19,966 nucleotides of DNA, taken from assembly GCA_910577065.1 (NCBI GenBank), contig CAJTLD010000034.1, positions 1,658 to 21,623 of the forward strand, given 5' to 3'. How positions within the stretch are numbered: the stretch's first letter is position 1; the number at the start of each line of letters is the position of its first letter. Shown in pieces: positions 7,071 through 14,666 of this stretch. The notes under the pieces were generated by a model. The model ran no database searches, was not told where the DNA came from, and was given only the letters and a program-made list of their open reading frames with translations. This DNA is from an uncultured Lachnospiraceae bacterium. GTDB lineage: Bacteria; Bacillota; Clostridia; Lachnospirales; Lachnospiraceae. The translations under genes were made by a program, and so were the position numbers.

Positions 7071-7449
7071 GCCACTCCAAATCTCCTCTGTCCAATGATT
7101 TTATCAATAACTCCGCCGTAGAAAGATTGGTTGCCAGCGGAATATTATGGGTATCGCACAGCCGGACAATGCTGTTTACGTCCGGTTCATGTGATTTTGG
7201 CGTCAGAGGATCACGCAGGAAAATAACCAGATCTATTTCATTGTGTTCAATCTGTGCGCCAAGCTGCTGCGAGCCTCCCAAATGGCCCGCCAAGTATTTG
7301 TGGATGGTGAGGTTTGTTACCTCTTCAATCAGTCGTCCGGTTGTCCCGGTTGCGTATAAATCGTTTTTGCAGAGTATTCCCCGGTAGGCAATACAAAAAT
7401 TCTGCATGAGTTTCTTTTTGGAATCGTGTGCGATAAGTCCGATGTTCAT
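7054..7449 (-). CDS. mgsA: Methylglyoxal synthase-family protein (catalytic Asp replaced by Ser)
   Basis: 131 residues. MgsA turns dihydroxyacetone phosphate into methylglyoxal, bypassing lower glycolysis when phosphate is short. Visible family features: AHDSKK (7-12, matching E. coli H19/D20/K23), the phosphate loop ATGTTG (33-38), and SHEPDV (86-91) with H87 and D90. The block that reads GGDQQ in E. coli and B. subtilis, containing catalytic Asp71, reads GGSQQ here (S60, codon TCG), so activity is uncertain. The ATG overlaps the rodA stop as ATGA, and the end overlaps the carboxypeptidase start, so translation of the three is probably coupled. Family assignment is very secure; enzymatic activity is not. 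Confidence 0.92.
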   Translation of the reverse strand: MNIGLIAHDSKKKLMQNFCIAYRGILCKNDLYATGTTGRLIEEVTNLTIHKYLAGHLGGSQQLGAQIEHNEIDLVIFLRDPLTPKSHEPDVNSIVRLCDTHNIPLATNLSTAELLIKSLDRGDLEWRELYK

Positions 7450-8570
7450 GATGTTGTGTCCCCCATTCCATATTTTTTTGGCTGCAAACCGACATTTAAA
7501 ACAAATCCAATGCCCATAAACAGCGTAACCAAGGACGTCAGGCCGTAACTGACAAACGGCAGCGGAAGCCCGGTATTTGGCATCAGGCCGGTTGTAACGC
7601 AGATATTAACAAATGCCTGGAATCCTATCAGAGAAGCCATGCCGCAGCAAATAAGCCTTCCGGACAGATCCTTGGCCTTTCTTGCCATGAAAATACACTC
7701 CATAACAATTAAAAGCAGCAATACAATAACGGTCACAGACCCTACAAATCCCATCTCTTCTCCGACGATGGAAAAAATAAAATCCGTCTGCGGCTCAGAA
7801 ATAAAATTTCCGTTTTTTACGGAAGTAATTTCACTGTTGTTTAACCCTTTGCCCCATAGCTGGCCGGAGCCGATTGCCATTTTGGAATTGAGCTGCTGGT
7901 ACGCCGCGTCCGCGTATTTTTCCGGTTGCAGCCATGCCATAATCCGCTTATACTGATACGGATCCAAAATTTTTTGATCCGGCTGTAAAATCAAGCTGAT
8001 AAATATGACAACAGTCGGGATGCTGACCGCGAGCACGCTAAATACAATTTTGTAATTCAGCCCAGCGATAAATAAAAGCGTAATAAAAATCAATGCCGTG
8101 ACAATCGTCGTGGATAAATCCGGCTGCTGTTTGATCAAATACAGTGGAATACCTGCAAAGAGAAAAGAAACGGCCAGTATTTTCAATGTATTTAAATTTT
8201 CCTGGTATTTCATAAAGAAATATGCAAAAAACAAAATGATAATAATTTTGGAAAGTTCCGAAGGCTGGAAGCGGATTCCTGCAATGGTAACCCAGCGCGT
8301 TGAGCCTTTGGTGTGGTTCCCCATATATTTTACCATAACCAAAAGACCGATATTTAACATGTAAAACAGCCAGCTAAAGCGCAGGACAAATGAAAAGTCG
8401 ATCAATGAAATCAGAACCATTGCGGCAATCCCAAGACATAGTCCCAGAATCTGCTTGTCCTGCACGGATTCTCTTGCGCTGCCAATCACAAGGATTCCAA
8501 TCACGGAGAGTACCAGCACATATAACACCAGTCTGAAGTTGTAATTTCTGAGCCTGTATTGTTTCAGCAT
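7446..8570 (-). CDS. rodA: Rod-shape SEDS peptidoglycan glycosyltransferase RodA (FtsW/RodA/SpoVE family)
   Basis: 374 residues, a polytopic membrane protein with about ten hydrophobic segments. It polymerises lipid II into glycan strands with a class B PBP. SEDS landmarks are FQPSELSK (101-108), KQQPDLSTT (147-155), the large extracellular loop, and QTDFIFSIVGEE (261-272) with the essential Asp at 263, followed by a C-terminal LPFVSYG-type motif. RodA rather than FtsW is chosen because it lies in the mreBCD-PBP2 cluster and no ftsZ/mur genes are nearby. It begins 36 nt after minE with a weak site (AGGA, about 11 nt upstream). Its transpeptidase partner is presumably the PBP2 at 10405-13269. 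Confidence 0.93.
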   Translation of the reverse strand: MLKQYRLRNYNFRLVLYVLVLSVIGILVIGSARESVQDKQILGLCLGIAAMVLISLIDFSFVLRFSWLFYMLNIGLLVMVKYMGNHTKGSTRWVTIAGIRFQPSELSKIIIILFFAYFFMKYQENLNTLKILAVSFLFAGIPLYLIKQQPDLSTTIVTALIFITLLFIAGLNYKIVFSVLAVSIPTVVIFISLILQPDQKILDPYQYKRIMAWLQPEKYADAAYQQLNSKMAIGSGQLWGKGLNNSEITSVKNGNFISEPQTDFIFSIVGEEMGFVGSVTVIVLLLLIVMECIFMARKAKDLSGRLICCGMASLIGFQAFVNICVTTGLMPNTGLPLPFVSYGLTSLVTLFMGIGFVLNVGLQPKKYGMGDTTS

Positions 8571-8606
8571 AATTTAATTCGTCCTATTCCTGTACCAGTT
8601 CATTTG

Positions 8607-8885
8607 CTATCTTCCGGAAGTGTGGTGCATGCCCTTAATCGGGATATTGGCATACAGCGCAGGCACCCTTCCGTTGTCGGATTCTGATTCTGTCTGTGTA
8701 ATTTGTATGTCAAGACCTTCCGAGTCAATTTCCATATATTTGGATATTACCTTGATAATATCATTCTTTATCTTTTCCATAACTTCCGGCGAACAGTTCG
8801 CGCGGTCGGATACCAGGACCAGTTTTAAGCGGTCTCTCGCAACGTCGCCGGAGTTCTTTCTTCTAAAGAAGTCAGCTAATGACAT
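8607..8885 (-). CDS. minE: Cell division topological specificity factor MinE
   Basis: 92 residues from the ATG at 8885. MinE stimulates the MinD ATPase and drives Min oscillation so that the Z ring forms at midcell. The N-terminal amphipathic and contact-helix region reads LADFFRRKNS then ARDRLKLVLVSDR, and the topological domain follows (IIKVISKYMEIDSEGLDIQ). The start is chosen at 8885 rather than the ATG at 8906 (which overlaps the minD stop as ATGA) because AAGGAGG sits 5 nt before it and the protein then starts MSLADFF like other MinE proteins. The C-terminus (GMHHTSGR) is slightly longer than usual. It belongs to the complete minCDE set. Confidence 0.93.
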   Translation of the reverse strand: MSLADFFRRKNSGDVARDRLKLVLVSDRANCSPEVMEKIKNDIIKVISKYMEIDSEGLDIQITQTESESDNGRVPALYANIPIKGMHHTSGR

Positions 8886-8890
8886 TTTAT

Positions 8891-8897
8891 CCTCCTT
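8891..8897 (-). promoter_or_regulatory. Ribosome binding site fixing the minE start
   Basis: Minus-strand AAGGAGG, 5 nt before the ATG at 8885. It lies downstream of the other candidate ATG at 8906, so it cannot serve that one. Confidence 0.85.
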
Positions 8898-8902
8898 ATC
8901 CT

Positions 8903-9688
8903 TCATTTAAACAAACCTGCTAACCTGGTAAATACCCCCGCTTTTTTCTGTAAATCTAAAAATGGGACTTCTTCCCCTGCAATGCGCTTACAGATATTGG
9001 CAAAAGCCTTCCCTGCCAATGCTTCCGAGCCGACAAGCGGTTCCCCCTGGTTGGTGGAAATGACAATCTGCTCGTCGTCCGGCACAACACCGATTAAGTT
9101 GATAGCCAATATTTCACATACGTCTTCCACCGTCATCATATCGCCGCGTTTTACCATATCCATGCGCAGGCGGTTGACAATCAGCTGCGTCTGCTTAATC
9201 TCATTGGCTTCCAGTAAACCGATAATCCGATCCGCGTCGCGGATGGCGGATACTTCCGGCGTAGTAACGACGACTGCGCGGTCTGCTCCGGCAATTGCGT
9301 TTTGAAAGCCCTGTTCGATGCCGGCCGGGCAGTCTAAGAGTATGTAGTCAAATTCCTCCCGCAACTCATCCGTCAGCTTTTTCATCTGCTCCGGGGTAAC
9401 GGAAGACTTGTCCCTGGTCTGTGCGCTTGGCAGCAGGGCAAGGTTCGGGTATTTTTTATCTTTGATAAGAGCCTGTTTAAGCCTGCAGTTGCCTTCTATC
9501 ACATCTACCAGATTATATACGATTCTGTTTTCAAGCCCCATTACTACGTCTAAATTCCGAAGTCCGATATCCGTATCGATCAATACGACTTTCTTATTCA
9601 GCTGCGCCAGACCGGTTCCGACGTTGGCGGTTGTCGTCGTCTTGCCAACGCCCCCTTTACCGGATGTAATTACAATTACTTCACTCAT
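8903..9688 (-). CDS. minD: Septum site-determining ATPase MinD
   Basis: 261 residues, a membrane-cycling ParA/Mrp-type ATPase that recruits MinC and is released by MinE. The deviant Walker A SGKGGVGKTT (9-18) has the signature K11 and catalytic K16; D40 lies in the VVLIDTDIG strand, and the Walker B-like ILLDCPAG is at 116-123. The C-terminus (LQKKAGVFTRLAGLFK) is the amphipathic membrane-targeting helix. An AGGAGGG site lies 8 nt before the ATG, and minC ends 19 nt upstream. All residues needed for function are present. Confidence 0.97.
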   Translation of the reverse strand: MSEVIVITSGKGGVGKTTTTANVGTGLAQLNKKVVLIDTDIGLRNLDVVMGLENRIVYNLVDVIEGNCRLKQALIKDKKYPNLALLPSAQTRDKSSVTPEQMKKLTDELREEFDYILLDCPAGIEQGFQNAIAGADRAVVVTTPEVSAIRDADRIIGLLEANEIKQTQLIVNRLRMDMVKRGDMMTVEDVCEILAINLIGVVPDDEQIVISTNQGEPLVGSEALAGKAFANICKRIAGEEVPFLDLQKKAGVFTRLAGLFK

Positions 9689-9707
9689 GATTCAAACCCT
9701 CCTGAAA

Positions 9708-10388
9708 TTATAAATTATTAAATGTGTTTTTCGTAATTGGTTCAATTAGAATATGGCCGTCTGATACGGTGGCAATCTGAGGCTGCGCCACCGCTTTGCG
9801 GCGTTCCCGGATGGAAGCTAAGATTCCCTTATCTTCACTTCGGCCGATGATGTTTCCGATTTTTATCTGAACGGGATTCATATCGAGCGCCACGACAAAA
9901 CAGTCTTCGTTGCCGGACGCCCCTGCGTATGCAGTGCCTTTCAGCGCGCCTAAAATAACGATATTCCCTATGGAGATAAGCTTCGCACCCGGATTTACAT
10001 CACCGATAATGATAATACTGGTCTCACATTCCAATACCTGACCGGATCGAAGGGTTCCTTTATAAAATTTTCCCGTGTTACCGGATTCGTCCGCCAAATA
10101 CTGCTCCACTCTCTGCTTCGTATATTGTTCTCTGATTTCGTCATTGTCGATGATGCATACAATGCGAATGCTTGTTCTTGTGGTAATGGCGTCTATAATC
10201 CGGTACTCCTGTTCGTCCGATAATGCCCTTCCTTCAAATGAAATCGCCACATGTGCATTTCTGAAAAACTTCTCGGATTCCAAAAACTTATCTGTAATAC
10301 AATCCAAAAGTTCCTCAAAGGGAATTTTGGGATCTAAGATAAGGTTGATGCCATATTTATTACTTTTTATAATAACTGGCTGCGACAT
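9708..10388 (-). CDS. minC: Septum site-determining protein MinC
   Basis: 226 residues, an inhibitor of FtsZ polymerisation targeted by MinD. An N-terminal FtsZ-binding domain (about 1-80) is joined by a short charged linker (EIREQYTKQRVEQYLADE, about 84-101) to a C-terminal beta-helix domain (about 106-200) with the signature GDVNPGAKLIS (129-139) and GNIVILGALKGTAYAG (141-156), the surface that binds MinD. It begins after an AGGAGGG site, 16 nt past the PBP2 stop. The tail after residue 205 (ATVSDGHILIEPITKN) matches the usual end of Firmicute MinC. Confidence 0.95.
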   Translation of the reverse strand: MSQPVIIKSNKYGINLILDPKIPFEELLDCITDKFLESEKFFRNAHVAISFEGRALSDEQEYRIIDAITTRTSIRIVCIIDNDEIREQYTKQRVEQYLADESGNTGKFYKGTLRSGQVLECETSIIIIGDVNPGAKLISIGNIVILGALKGTAYAGASGNEDCFVVALDMNPVQIKIGNIIGRSEDKGILASIRERRKAVAQPQIATVSDGHILIEPITKNTFNNL

Positions 10389-10404
10389 ATAACCCTCCTG
10401 TTCC

Positions 10405-13269
10405 TTAATCCGTTATCGTATTCGAACTGCCGTTTACATCTTTTGCCTGTCCGTTAATCAGTGTATTTTCATCGGCTACTTTAAAATAATAGGCCAGGAT
10501 ATCTTTTGATACATCCGCCGCGTTATGGGAAGTATAACCGTATGCAATTCTGGTTGCAATGGCAATCTGCGGAGCCTCATATGGTGCGAACCCAACAAAT
10601 AAAGCGTGATTCGGGCGGTTTTTTACTTGCTGTGCCGTTCCCGTTTTGCCGGCTACCGAAACAGGGAAATTCTTAAAGCAGTTCAGATTTTCTACCACCA
10701 TGCGCATACCGGAATGAATCGCATCCCACTGAAGCGGATTTAATACGTCTATCTGGTTTTGGGCTTCCGGCGTATAGGACTGCAGCAGGTTTTCTTCGGA
10801 ATCTTTGATATCTTTTAACAAAGTCTGCTTATAAACGGTTCCTTTATTTGCAACGGCCGTCACATACCTTGCAAGCTGCGTCGTGGTATAGTTGTTGTTA
10901 CTTTGCCCGATAGATGCCGTAATCGGATATTCGTCCGCCACCTGCGGCGCGTTTTCGGGTATCTCAATTCCGGTCGGATCGTTTAAGCCGAACATGGAAG
11001 CGTATTTTTCAATAGCTGCAATTCCTTTTTTTTCGTTGTAAACATTGTTGCTTAAACTCAGGCGGTAGCCTGTTTCATAGAAATAATAGTTACACGAATC
11101 GCGGATGGCTTCCGAAAGGTTGATCTGCCCGTGGCTGGAAGGGTTGATCCAGCAGGTCGGGCCTTTTTCTTCTAAGCGCGTAAAACGCCCCTCGTCCATA
11201 ATCTGCATAGAGGTGTCGATTACCTGTTCCGCAAGCCCGGCCGTAGCCGTAACCATTTTAAACGTGGATCCGGGCGCCGTCTGTTCCTGAGTTGCGTGGT
11301 TTAGCATCGGATAGGACAAATCGTCAATCAGTCTGTTAAAATATTTGGTATCGACCGTGTTGGCAAGCTTGTTGTTGTCGTAGGATGGATAAGAAACAAG
11401 CGCCAGAATTTCTCCTGTCTTGACATCGGTAATAACACAGGAACCGCTGCAGGGATCTAAGGCAAGATCCGCGGGCGTAATTTCTAAGTTTTTGATTCGT
11501 TCTTTTATGAAGTTAAAAGACGATACGCTGCCGGATGTTAGCGCCGAGATTTGCGCTTCATCGCGTGTCAATACTTCCTGATCGTATAAGATTAGGCAAA
11601 GCTGCGTCCCGCTAATCAGATTCTGCTGGATCATATATCGGTATATGATCTTGGTAAAATCCTGGTCAGCCGCCAGGGATTCTTTGATAAAATCTAACAG
11701 CGCATAATATATCTCGTTGGAATCCGAATATTTTTCTTCAATAGAAAACCGAGTAATGTCGATCCAGTTCATTGCGATTGCATAATTTAAATAATCCTTT
11801 AAACTGATGCTGCCGCCCGCCCACTGTACATAGACGGAATCTTCTTTGTTGATTCGGTCAGCCGCCAGAATTTCTTTTTCTTTGAGCATATCTACAATAA
11901 AAGAAATATAATCTTCGCTTTCCCGCTCCAAATCACCGAACGGGGTTGCGGTTTCCGCTGTAAGTTCCGCCTGTATCGATTCCAAAACGCTGTTTTGTTT
12001 GGACAAAAACGCGGCGTAAACCTCTTGTTCCGCCGTACTGGCGTTTTTACTGACAAAATGATCGGTGTCAAGGACATTATTGTTAATCAGCGCAAAATAT
12101 ACGTCGTCAATCGGGATAATTACGTCTGAAGCCGTGGTAATGGAGGAAGAATCATAATTTTTTACATTTCTGATGGAATCGTATACAATGCCTGCGATTT
12201 CCTGCTCCAGCAGATCATATACCACACGGGTCAGTTCCGCGTCAATAGACAGGCTTGCGTTTTGCCCGACAGACGGTTCCACGCGTTCTTTTGTTTCAAT
12301 AACCTTTCCCATGTTGTCCACGTAGACGGTCTCTGTCCCCTTGGTTCCCCGAAGCTGCCGGTCTAAGTACTGTTCGATTCCGGCTTTGCCTACGACGTCC
12401 GTCAGCGAGTATTCGTCGCTGTCTTTGGAAAGGCTGTCGTATTCTTCCTGGGAAATTTTTCCCGTATATCCGATAATCTGCGCAAAATATTTGCTGTCGA
12501 CATATTTACGGATCGTATCGTTTGAAGCCTCAACCCCTTGGAATGAATCTGCATTTTCACTGACGTATGCGATTACCTCTTCATGGACATTTGATGCAAT
12601 TGTGGTAGAGATATATTTTTGGTAGCCGTTCTTTGACATGGCGTAGCGGATGACGGTGATGCGGTACGCCATATCTTCGGTATAGGATTTATCGATGCCG
12701 AATTTCGTTTCGCCCTGAAGATATTCCATTACCTGATCGACGGTTGCTTCCCCTTCGTGATAGCCCAGTTTTTTGTTGTAAGCCAGATCATCAATCAATC
12801 TTCTTCCGTAAACGTCGGCCAGGAATCGCTGTAAGGCTTTGCCCTCAACCGCAAACGCATAGTTCCCGTTTGGAGCCTGCGTAATTTCAAAGGCGTTTTC
12901 AATGGGATCGCCGTATTCGTCTAATTTCAGGATTATCTGTTCTAATATGTGGTTTAACGTATCATTTTTTTCTTCTGTGGATTCATAACTTCCGTTGTCT
13001 TCAATCGTAATCGTATACGCCAGTTCGTTGTAGGCAAGCAGTTTGCCGTTGCGGTCATAGATATTGCCGCGCGTGCTTTTTAATTCCCGTTCTTTTTCGA
13101 TTTTCAGCGTATAGTTGTTTAAATATTCTTCCCCGTTGACAATCTGCAGGACAAACACCTGCTTGATTAGGATGCCGAACAAAAAAATCATCACAACGGA
13201 CAGAACGAACAGTCTCGATTTGAAAAAACTGATGATATATTCTTTTATCGTATCAAACAATTTTGCCAT
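10405..13269 (-). CDS. mrdA: Penicillin-binding protein 2-type class B transpeptidase with a large insertion
   Basis: 954 residues, far above the usual 600-720. The order is cytoplasmic tail, one membrane helix (about 20-42), a dimerisation domain with the STRGNIYDRNG box (65-75) and VVGKAGIEQYLD (292-303), LSIDAELT (340-347), then about 245 extra residues (about 360-605) rich in acidic residues and helix-like. The transpeptidase domain follows, resuming at SCVITDVKTGEILALVSYPS. Catalytic motifs are intact: S668-TF-K671, S725-C-N727 and K875-TG. It cross-links lateral-wall peptidoglycan with RodA. Its start overlaps mreD by 17 nt; the AAGGAG site is only 2 nt from the ATG, which is unusually close. 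The C-terminal tail (930-954) is polar. Confidence 0.95.
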   Translation of the reverse strand: MAKLFDTIKEYIISFFKSRLFVLSVVMIFLFGILIKQVFVLQIVNGEEYLNNYTLKIEKERELKSTRGNIYDRNGKLLAYNELAYTITIEDNGSYESTEEKNDTLNHILEQIILKLDEYGDPIENAFEITQAPNGNYAFAVEGKALQRFLADVYGRRLIDDLAYNKKLGYHEGEATVDQVMEYLQGETKFGIDKSYTEDMAYRITVIRYAMSKNGYQKYISTTIASNVHEEVIAYVSENADSFQGVEASNDTIRKYVDSKYFAQIIGYTGKISQEEYDSLSKDSDEYSLTDVVGKAGIEQYLDRQLRGTKGTETVYVDNMGKVIETKERVEPSVGQNASLSIDAELTRVVYDLLEQEIAGIVYDSIRNVKNYDSSSITTASDVIIPIDDVYFALINNNVLDTDHFVSKNASTAEQEVYAAFLSKQNSVLESIQAELTAETATPFGDLERESEDYISFIVDMLKEKEILAADRINKEDSVYVQWAGGSISLKDYLNYAIAMNWIDITRFSIEEKYSDSNEIYYALLDFIKESLAADQDFTKIIYRYMIQQNLISGTQLCLILYDQEVLTRDEAQISALTSGSVSSFNFIKERIKNLEITPADLALDPCSGSCVITDVKTGEILALVSYPSYDNNKLANTVDTKYFNRLIDDLSYPMLNHATQEQTAPGSTFKMVTATAGLAEQVIDTSMQIMDEGRFTRLEEKGPTCWINPSSHGQINLSEAIRDSCNYYFYETGYRLSLSNNVYNEKKGIAAIEKYASMFGLNDPTGIEIPENAPQVADEYPITASIGQSNNNYTTTQLARYVTAVANKGTVYKQTLLKDIKDSEENLLQSYTPEAQNQIDVLNPLQWDAIHSGMRMVVENLNCFKNFPVSVAGKTGTAQQVKNRPNHALFVGFAPYEAPQIAIATRIAYGYTSHNAADVSKDILAYYFKVADENTLINGQAKDVNGSSNTITD

Positions 13270-13771
13270 TACTCCTTTTTTCTGATTTTTCCAGATTTTG
13301 ATTGATTTTCAGCAGTATAAAATATAAAAATACAGTGACAAGGATTGTATAAATCCATTCCGGCACAATGATATGCCTAAAGTAATATTTAAATGCAAAC
13401 CTTCCGCGCAGTAAAAATTGGAATACGTAAACCAGAAGGTTGTAAACCAGATCGCTTGCGGAAATTAAGATCATGGGCAGTTTAATATCCTCCGGATAAA
13501 AAAGCTTGCGGAAAAATCCGTTAAAATATCCCACATACATATAAATCGCGGCATAAAACCCAAGCGTCCCGCCATAAAATATATCAATCAGCAGGCCGGC
13601 AAAAAAGCCGATCAGCATTCCGTCCTTTTTCCCGCGCATGAAACCAAAGGACGACGTGACAATAATCAGAAGGTTTGGAGAAATGGATGCAATGGATAAT
13701 GCCTTAAACAAAGTACACTGCAGCAAAAAACAGATTATGACTATGATAGTGACCGTAATCTTTCGTTTCAT
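13253..13771 (-). CDS. mreD: Rod shape-determining membrane protein MreD
   Basis: 172 residues from the ATG at 13771. It is very hydrophobic, with about five to six membrane helices, and carries the family-like FFAGLLIDIFYGGTLGFYA stretch. It is part of the elongasome with MreB, MreC, RodA and PBP2. The start is chosen because GGAGG (13777-13781) lies 5 nt upstream and the protein begins MKRKITVTIIVI; the longer reading from 13855 adds 28 polar residues overlapping mreC and has no basis. It begins 19 nt after mreC and overlaps the PBP2 start. A basic C-terminus (EKSEKRSNGK) is consistent with a cytoplasmic end. Confidence 0.9.
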   Translation of the reverse strand: MKRKITVTIIVIICFLLQCTLFKALSIASISPNLLIIVTSSFGFMRGKKDGMLIGFFAGLLIDIFYGGTLGFYAAIYMYVGYFNGFFRKLFYPEDIKLPMILISASDLVYNLLVYVFQFLLRGRFAFKYYFRHIIVPEWIYTILVTVFLYFILLKINQNLEKSEKRSNGKIV

Positions 13772-13790
13772 CACATCCTCCGTTCCTTTT

Positions 13791-14654
13791 TTATTTGTTT
13801 TCTTCACCGGATATTTTTTTGTCGAGTATGACAAGTACTTCTTCCAGATGCTCAAAATCGACAGCCGGTGTCAGCGTCCCGGATTTGGTCAGGTTATTGG
13901 AATCTTTTTTTAGGTCGCCTATGCTTCCCACAAGAATGCCCTGTAAGTATTTTTCGCTGATATTAGACGTTACAACCTGCGCGCCTTCTGTTATTTCGTC
14001 ATCCGGATCTTTTAAATCATTGAAACGGATTCTCTGATTGGCATTCATCTCCTGCAGATCCCCGTGTACGATACAGCGATCCGAAGTTGTCACCACCATT
14101 GCGCTGACTTTGCTGACATCGTCAATAATGGAACGAACTTTCGCATAGTTGGGGCCAACGTCGGTGACAATTCCGACAAGCCCTTTTCCGGCTATTACAT
14201 TCATATCTACGTCAATACCGTCGTTTTTTCCTTTGTCAATCGTAAAAATGGAAAACCAGTTCCCGGCATCTTTTCCGATGACGCTGGCAGCTACTTTTTC
14301 ATAGCTTGGATATTTCTGATCCAACTCTAGAAGTTCCCGCAGGTTGTCGAGTTCGTACTGTTCCAGCTTAATTGTGTTTAGTTCCGAAGTAAGCTCGTCC
14401 ACTTGTACTTTTAGCGCAGCGTTCTCTTCCATCACATCCCTGAGGTCTTTTAAATTGTCCGCTTTGTCTGAAATCCAAAGCCCGACATAGTTGATCCCGC
14501 GCTGCATTGGTATAAATACATAGCCGGCTATCGTATTTAACGGGCCTCCGGAGATATTTAATATAAAACTGACATATACCAGTCCCACGCAGCAGAGCGT
14601 AAGCAGGATCAGCAAAAACCTGGCTGGAAATGTAAACTTTGGCTTCCGTCTCAT
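13791..14654 (-). CDS. mreC: Rod shape-determining protein MreC
   Basis: 287 residues from the ATG at 14654. One N-terminal membrane helix (about 12-33), a coiled coil (about 65-112, heptad-like with LKVQVDELTSELNTIKLEQ), and a beta-rich extracytoplasmic domain (about 118-280) with the conserved GNWFSIFTIDKGKNDGI and GLVGIVTDVG blocks. MreC links MreB and MreD to PBP2. TGAGG lies 6 nt before this ATG; the upstream TTG at 14666, directly abutting the mreB stop, is less likely because it lies in front of the ribosome binding site. The C-terminus (LDKKISGEENK) is short and polar. Confidence 0.93.
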   Translation of the reverse strand: MRRKPKFTFPARFLLILLTLCCVGLVYVSFILNISGGPLNTIAGYVFIPMQRGINYVGLWISDKADNLKDLRDVMEENAALKVQVDELTSELNTIKLEQYELDNLRELLELDQKYPSYEKVAASVIGKDAGNWFSIFTIDKGKNDGIDVDMNVIAGKGLVGIVTDVGPNYAKVRSIIDDVSKVSAMVVTTSDRCIVHGDLQEMNANQRIRFNDLKDPDDEITEGAQVVTSNISEKYLQGILVGSIGDLKKDSNNLTKSGTLTPAVDFEHLEEVLVILDKKISGEENK

Positions 14655-14666
14655 AAAATACCTCAA

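Noticed and set aside
13772..13855. Longer MreD N-terminus from 13855
   Set aside because: It overlaps mreC by 65 nt, adds polar residues not like MreD, and GGAGG directly precedes the ATG at 13771.
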